Shown: positions 15,025 to 19,181 of the stretch, one piece after another
Layout: the number at the start of each line of letters is the position of its first letter
How positions within the stretch are numbered: position 1 is the first letter of the stretch
Position numbers and translations under genes: made by a program
Notes under the pieces: model-generated
The model's input: only the letters and a program-made list of their open reading frames with translations
What the model was told of the DNA's origin: nothing
The model's database searches: none
DNA from: Desulfobacterales bacterium
Lineage (GTDB): Bacteria > Desulfobacterota > DSM-4660 > Desulfatiglandales > Desulfatiglandaceae
Direction of reading: 5' to 3'
DNA: 19,181 nt
Assembly: GCA_022013615.1 (NCBI GenBank)
Contig: JAKLQB010000654.1
Coordinates: 1 to 19,181 of the forward strand

Positions 15025-15073
15025 GGAAGCAGAGCTTCCAGGCAGTGCGTTCCCAAGCTGGAGCTTGGGAACG
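15025..15073. repeat. REP-like double palindrome (GTTCCCAAGCT family)
   Basis: Two adjacent palindromes: GGAAGC/GCTTCC (15025-15039, loop of 3) and the longer CGTTCCCAAGCT/AGCTTGGGAACG (15048-15073, perfect 12-base arms, loop of 2). There is no T-run. It looks like a dispersed repeat unit in the untranslated stretch between the terminator (14923) and cimA (15143). The rest of that stretch shows nothing else I can name. Confidence 0.6.
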
Positions 15074-15142
15074 AGTTTGAGTTAAGAGAAAAGTGTAACC
15101 CGGTGAATGTAAGGACGCCGAGAATTATTTGGAGAAAATGGG

Positions 15143-16720
15143 ATGAGAAGTCAAATTACTCTCTACGACACCACGATGCGAGACGGGACCCAAGGCGAAC
15201 AGGTCAACCTTTCAGCCGAAGATAAGTTCCGTATTGTAAAAAAGTTAGATGATTTCGGCATCCCCTATGTTGAGGGAGGATGGCCCGGCTCGAACCCGAA
15301 AGATGTCAGGTTTTTCGAGATGGCCCGAGTGGCGGATTTCAAAAAAACCCGGATAACGGCCTTTGGGAGTACACACAGACCGGGGATCTCCCCCCACGAG
15401 GATGATAACATCCGGGCGCTTCTCGAAACCGAAATGGAGACCGTGACTATTTTCGGCAAGAGCTGGGACCTTCACGCCACTGAGATCTTAGGGGTTTCCC
15501 TGAAGGAAAACCTGAGAATGATAAAAGAGACCGTGACCTATCTAAAAAGTGAGGGGAGGAAAGTGATCTATGACGCGGAGCACTTTTTTGACGGCCACCA
15601 GGCCAATCCTTCCTATGCTATGGAAACCTTAAAGGCCGCACAAGAAGGCGGTGCTGATACCATTGTACTCTGCGACACCAACGGTGGGAGGATGCCCCGG
15701 GAGATTGCGGAGATCGTTGTGGATGTCGTGGCCCGTCTGGGGGTTCCGATCGGGATTCATGCCCATAATGACTGCGGACTTGCCCTGGCCAATTCCTTAG
15801 CGGCTGTCGAGTCAGGGGCCCGAATGGTCCAGGGGACTATCAACGGTTATGGTGAGCGGTGCGGCAATGTGGACTTGATCTCAATCATTGGGAATCTACA
15901 GTTGAAAATGGGGTATTTTTGCGTGCCAGAAGAAAAGCTAAGACAACTCACTGAACTCTCCCGCTATGTGAGCGAGGTGGCCAATGTCCCTCCGTTTAAT
16001 CAACGCCCTTTCGTGGGGAAAAGCGCCTTTACCCATAAAGGGGGCGTTCATGTCAGCGCCATTCAGAAAACCCCCACAGCCTATGAGCATATGGAGCCGC
16101 AACAGGTGGGTAATCGGCGACGGGTCCTTGTCTCAGATCTCGCAGGGAAAAGCAACATTGATTACAAGGCCCGTGAAATGGAGATTAAATTAGGGGGGAA
16201 CGGATATGACAGCCAAAAGATCGTTGGCGTGATCAAAAGGCTGGAGGATGAGGGCTATCAATTTGACGCTGCGGAAGGGTCTTTGGAACTCCTTATAAAA
16301 AAGGTCACCGGTCAATTCCAGGAGCCCTTTACCCTTGAGTCCTTCCGAGTTACCACTGAGAAGAACCGCTCGGGTCCGGGCACCTGTCAGGCAACCATCA
16401 AGATCTCCGTCGGAGAAGAGGATGAAATCACTGCCGCCGAAGGGGATGGTCCGGTGAACGCCTTGGATAACGCCTTAAGAAAGGCCTTGACCAAATTCTT
16501 TCCCCAAATTGGGGAGATGGGTCTGGTTGACTTTAAGGTTCGTGTTATCGATGGGCGGGGCGGCACCGCAGCCAAGGTCAGAGTGCAGATCGAGTCCAGA
16601 GATTCACGGGAGATCTGGTCCACGATCGGCGTTTCAGAAAACGTCATTGAGGCGAGCTGGCAGGCCTTGGTGGACAGCTTTCAATACAAACTTTCCAAAG
16701 AATTGGCAGGAGTTTTATGA
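15143..16720 (+). CDS. cimA: (R)-citramalate synthase
   Basis: A 525-residue enzyme that condenses pyruvate and acetyl-CoA to citramalate, the threonine-independent start of isoleucine synthesis. The HMGL-type barrel (about 1-280) has LYDTTMRDGTQGEQ at 7-20, HAHNDCGLA (H206, H208) and NGYGERCGN (234-242). The C-terminal part (about 400-520) is the LeuA-type allosteric/dimer domain, so isoleucine feedback is likely. The TMRDGTQ and GWPGSNPKD variants place it in the citramalate synthase group, apart from the LeuA gene that follows. GGAG lies about ten bases before the ATG. It is the first gene after the branched-chain attenuator. Confidence 0.93.
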   Translation: MRSQITLYDTTMRDGTQGEQVNLSAEDKFRIVKKLDDFGIPYVEGGWPGSNPKDVRFFEMARVADFKKTRITAFGSTHRPGISPHEDDNIRALLETEMETVTIFGKSWDLHATEILGVSLKENLRMIKETVTYLKSEGRKVIYDAEHFFDGHQANPSYAMETLKAAQEGGADTIVLCDTNGGRMPREIAEIVVDVVARLGVPIGIHAHNDCGLALANSLAAVESGARMVQGTINGYGERCGNVDLISIIGNLQLKMGYFCVPEEKLRQLTELSRYVSEVANVPPFNQRPFVGKSAFTHKGGVHVSAIQKTPTAYEHMEPQQVGNRRRVLVSDLAGKSNIDYKAREMEIKLGGNGYDSQKIVGVIKRLEDEGYQFDAAEGSLELLIKKVTGQFQEPFTLESFRVTTEKNRSGPGTCQATIKISVGEEDEITAAEGDGPVNALDNALRKALTKFFPQIGEMGLVDFKVRVIDGRGGTAAKVRVQIESRDSREIWSTIGVSENVIEASWQALVDSFQYKLSKELAGVL

Positions 16721-16803
16721 TGAAAACAGATAAAGGTCGCTACATGGAGGAATACGCCGCAGATTCCCGCAACTACAGGAATCTGCGGAGGGTCCTTAGA
16801 TAG
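16717..16803 (+). CDS. Possible 28-residue ORF coupled to cimA
   Basis: The ATG overlaps the cimA stop as ATGA and has AGGAG five bases before it, a better ribosome site than cimA itself has. The peptide is charged (KTDKGRYMEEYAADSRNYRN) and not recognisable. A perfect 11-base inverted repeat (16757-16767 with 16778-16788, CCGCAGATTCC) lies within it, and its TAG falls at the edge of a palindromic repeat. It could be a small gene, a relic of a longer one, or chance. Confidence 0.3.
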   Translation: MMKTDKGRYMEEYAADSRNYRNLRRVLR

Positions 16804-16840
16804 TGCCTGAACGAAAAACCCTAGTTTTCGTTCGGACACT
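16802..16840. repeat. Palindromic repeat (AGTGYCYGAACGAAAA type)
   Basis: The 16-base arms, 16802-16817 and 16825-16840, match at 14 of 16 positions around a 7-base loop. There is no following T-run, so it is more like a dispersed palindrome or a remnant of element ends than a terminator. A weaker 7-base hairpin (GGGGAAT/ATTCCCC, 16876-16900) follows before leuA. Nothing else is recognisable in the 16804-16936 gap. Confidence 0.5.
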
Positions 16841-16936
16841 GATAGATAGAAACACGGGAAAGAAAAATGTTTAATGGGGAATCAGGATTCACTATTCCCC
16901 ACTCAGCTATTTGACAAACTCTAAGGAGGTTATTCC

Positions 16937-18481
16937 ATGAAAGACCATGTAACTATATTTGATACTACACTCAGGGACGGGGAGCAATCTCCCGGGGCCA
17001 GCATGAATATTGCCGAGAAGCTGCGTCTTGCAAGACAATTGGAGAAATTAGGCGTGGATGTTATGGAGGCGGGTTTTCCCGCGTCATCTCCCGGAGACTT
17101 TGAGTCGGTCCGGACAATCGCGGAAGCGATCCGAGACGTCGAGGTTACCGCCCTTGCCAGGACATCTAAAGATGACATAGACAAGGCCTGGGAGGCCGTC
17201 AAAGATGCAGCCAACCCAAGGATTCATACTTTTATCGCTACTTCGGATCTCCATCTAAAGCACAAACTCAACATGGATCGAGATCAGGTGGTGAAGGAGG
17301 CTGTTGAGGCGGTGAGATATGCAAAAGGCTTCACTGACAATGTGGAATTTTCAACAGAGGACGGCACCAGATCTGACAGGGACTATCTCTGCCGGGTATT
17401 TGATGCGGTGATCGAGGCAGGCGCCACTACAGTCAATCTGCCGGACACGGTAGGGTACGCCGTCCCCGAGGAGTTCTCTCAACTGATCACCTACGTAAGA
17501 GAGCATACCCCTAATATACACAAGGCCGTGATGAGTGTACACTGCCACAATGACTTGGGCCTGGCCACTGCCAATACCCTGGCGGGTATTAAGGCCGGCG
17601 CCCGTCAGGCAGAGGTTACCATAAACGGTATTGGTGAGAGGGCTGGCAACACCTCCCTTGAAGAGGTGGTGATGGCCCTTCACACCCGGAGAGATCTCAT
17701 GAAATTGGAGACCTCTATTAACACAAACCAGATCCATCCAACCAGCAGGCTTACATCCATGATAACCGGCATTGTGGTTCAGCCGAACAAGGCGATTGTG
17801 GGGGCAAACGCCTTTGCTCATGAGGCAGGGATTCACCAGGATGGGGTTTTGAAAAATCCGATGACCTACGAAATAATGGACCCCGAAACAGTGGGCCTTG
17901 CCAGTAATAGCTTAGTGCTTGGCAAGCATTCGGGAAGACATGCCTTTAAAGACAAATTGGCCCAGATGGGTTATGAACTCCCAAAAAAGGAGCTGGACCG
18001 GCTTTTCCGGAAATTTAAGGAATTGGCGGATAAACGAAAAGAGATCTTAGAGGAAGATATTGAGGCCTTAGTGGCCGAGGAGATCCTTCGTGTTCCTGAT
18101 GTGTATGAACTGAAATATCTCAACGTGGTGAGCGGCACGGTTGAGGTTCCAACGGCAACGGTCAAGCTCAGAATCAGCGGCAAGGAGGTAAAAAGCGCCG
18201 GGTTCGGGGTGGGACCCATTGATGCCGCCTTTAACACCATCGCCAAAATGATCGGAAGCAGCTCAAAGCTTATGCGTTTTTCGGTCAATGCAATCACCGG
18301 TGGCATGGATGCCCAGGGTGAGGTGACTGTTCGGTCGCAGGAAAACGGATTGGTGGCCCTGGGCAAGGGGGCTGACCCGGATATTATCACCGCCAGTGCC
18401 AAGGCCTATGTCAACGGGCTAAATCGCCTGGAATACATGAAGAAGAACCCGAGACTCTCACCCAATGAAGGCCTCCGTTAG
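16937..18481 (+). CDS. leuA: 2-isopropylmalate synthase
   Basis: A 514-residue enzyme, the normal length. It condenses acetyl-CoA and 2-ketoisovalerate, the first committed step to leucine. The catalytic barrel has FDTTLRDGEQSPG (8-20), the metal-binding SVHCHNDLG (H202, H204) and NGIGERAGN. HEAGIHQDGVLKN and LGKHSGRHAFKD form the linker region. The C-terminal domain (about 385-505) is the leucine-binding regulatory part, so feedback by leucine is expected. TAAGGAGGTTATTCC before the ATG is a near-perfect ribosome site. It lies 216 bases after cimA in the same direction with no clear promoter or terminator between, so it is probably co-transcribed. Confidence 0.96.
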   Translation: MKDHVTIFDTTLRDGEQSPGASMNIAEKLRLARQLEKLGVDVMEAGFPASSPGDFESVRTIAEAIRDVEVTALARTSKDDIDKAWEAVKDAANPRIHTFIATSDLHLKHKLNMDRDQVVKEAVEAVRYAKGFTDNVEFSTEDGTRSDRDYLCRVFDAVIEAGATTVNLPDTVGYAVPEEFSQLITYVREHTPNIHKAVMSVHCHNDLGLATANTLAGIKAGARQAEVTINGIGERAGNTSLEEVVMALHTRRDLMKLETSINTNQIHPTSRLTSMITGIVVQPNKAIVGANAFAHEAGIHQDGVLKNPMTYEIMDPETVGLASNSLVLGKHSGRHAFKDKLAQMGYELPKKELDRLFRKFKELADKRKEILEEDIEALVAEEILRVPDVYELKYLNVVSGTVEVPTATVKLRISGKEVKSAGFGVGPIDAAFNTIAKMIGSSSKLMRFSVNAITGGMDAQGEVTVRSQENGLVALGKGADPDIITASAKAYVNGLNRLEYMKKNPRLSPNEGLR

Positions 18482-18549
18482 CAACAGAAGGTTTTATTGG
18501 AGGACATGATAAGAGGAGAATCTGATGATGAAAAAGAGGATTATAAGCG

Positions 18550-19181
18550 ATGCCGATGACAATAACTGAGAAGATCCTTGCGGCACACGCAGGGAAGGAG
18601 ACGGTAAGCCCGGGCGAATTGGTACAGGTGAATGTGGATCTCGCATTGGCCAATGACATTACCGCTCCATTGGCCATTGACGTATTTGACCGCCTGGGGG
18701 TCCGGGAGGTATTTGACAGGGAAAGGATCGCCCTTGTCCCTGATCATTTTGTGCCCAATAAGGACATCGAGTCCGCACAACAGGTGAAGGTGACAAGGGA
18801 GTTTGCTCGAAAGCACCGGATAAAGCATTTCTTTGAATTAGGTGAAACCGGTATCGAACATGTCATCCTGCCGGAAAAAGGGCTTATCTCCCCGGGCGAT
18901 CTCGTGATCGGTGCTGACAGCCACACCTGCACCTATGGCGCGCTTGGGGCCTTTTCTGCAGGCGTGGGGAGCACCGACCTTGGCGCCATCCTGGCCACGG
19001 GAAATACATGGCTCAAGGTCCCTGCAACAATAAAAGTCGTCTATGAGGGCAATCTCCGGCCCTGGGTGGGGGGGAAAGACCTCATCCTTTACACCCTCGG
19101 TCTTCTCGGGGTCGCAGGTGCCGTGTATTGTTACCTGGAATTTACGGGAGAGGTGATGGGGCGGCTCTCAATGGCCCATCG
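18550..19181 (+). CDS. leuC: 3-isopropylmalate dehydratase large subunit, partial
   Basis: About 210 residues are present before the window ends. This is the aconitase-type large subunit that, with LeuD, isomerises 2- to 3-isopropylmalate. The start MPMTITEKILAAHAG is the usual M-x-M-T form. An in-frame stop (TAA, 18544-18546) just upstream limits the choice to 18550 or 18556, and GAGG ten bases before 18550 favours the former. Visible motifs are LVPDHFVPNKDIESAQ, ELGETGIEHVILPEKG and GADSHTCTYGALGAFSAGVGSTD. The iron-sulfur cysteines lie in the missing part. It follows leuA by 68 bases. It looks like the short archaeal-type LeuC/HacA branch; homoaconitase cannot be excluded, but leuA context favours LeuC. 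Confidence 0.93.
   Translation, partial: MPMTITEKILAAHAGKETVSPGELVQVNVDLALANDITAPLAIDVFDRLGVREVFDRERIALVPDHFVPNKDIESAQQVKVTREFARKHRIKHFFELGETGIEHVILPEKGLISPGDLVIGADSHTCTYGALGAFSAGVGSTDLGAILATGNTWLKVPATIKVVYEGNLRPWVGGKDLILYTLGLLGVAGAVYCYLEFTGEVMGRLSMAH

Noticed and set aside
16757..16788. Terminator after cimA
   Set aside because: The 11-base hairpin has no T-run after it on either strand.
17351..17836. Minus-strand ORF of 161 codons
   Set aside because: It is antisense to the catalytic barrel of LeuA and shows no protein family features.
1..19181. CRISPR array, tRNA or rRNA genes
   Set aside because: No regularly spaced direct repeats, and no tRNA- or rRNA-like sequence was seen on either strand.

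Overview
The window looks like part of the chromosome of an anaerobic deltaproteobacterium (Desulfobacterota). The grounds are a tungsten-type aldehyde:ferredoxin oxidoreductase next to an acyl-CoA synthetase, the archaeal-type entry into the shikimate pathway (ADTH synthase plus 3-dehydroquinate synthase II), a citramalate synthase, and dispersed palindromic repeats in the gaps. The lineage is inferred from gene content; there is no rRNA or tRNA gene to confirm it.

Layout. (1) 1-3390, minus: one operon of SCP2-domain protein, aldehyde:ferredoxin oxidoreductase and AMP-forming acyl-CoA synthetase (cut by the window edge), behind a clear sigma70-type promoter. (2) 3483-4023, plus: a two-CBS-domain protein with its own promoter. 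(3) 4060-4207: a MITE-like palindromic element flanked by TA. (4) 4242-5531, minus: citrate synthase. (5) 5730-14625, minus: a large aromatic amino acid cluster read in the order aroK, aroC, small GRVYLP-motif protein, aroA' (ADTH synthase), pheA, tyrA, aroB' (DHQ synthase II), aroD, aroE, aroA. It holds every step from aspartate semialdehyde-derived precursors to chorismate, plus the Phe and Tyr branch enzymes. Most junctions overlap. (6) 14682-19181, plus: a branched-chain amino acid cluster of cimA, leuA and leuC (cut by the window edge).

The most interesting content lies in the gaps. Three short leader-peptide genes, each followed by an intrinsic-terminator hairpin, form ribosome-mediated attenuators. 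Two are very rich in Tyr/Phe/Trp codons: one precedes aroK-aroC (14425-14579) and one sits inside the same cluster, between aroC and the small gene that precedes aroA' (12589-12756). They would act in series on one aromatic pathway. The third, rich in Ile/Val/Leu codons, precedes cimA-leuA-leuC (14750-14923) and has textbook mutually exclusive 1:2, 2:3 and 3:4 pairings. The aroK and cimA attenuators fire in opposite directions from one intergenic region with back-to-back promoters, so aromatic and branched-chain synthesis are each wired to their own charged-tRNA supply.

No gap longer than about 280 bases lacks a gene or leader. The remaining gaps hold promoters, the attenuators, three different palindromic repeats and a 208-base block of unexplained sequence between aroB' and aroD.
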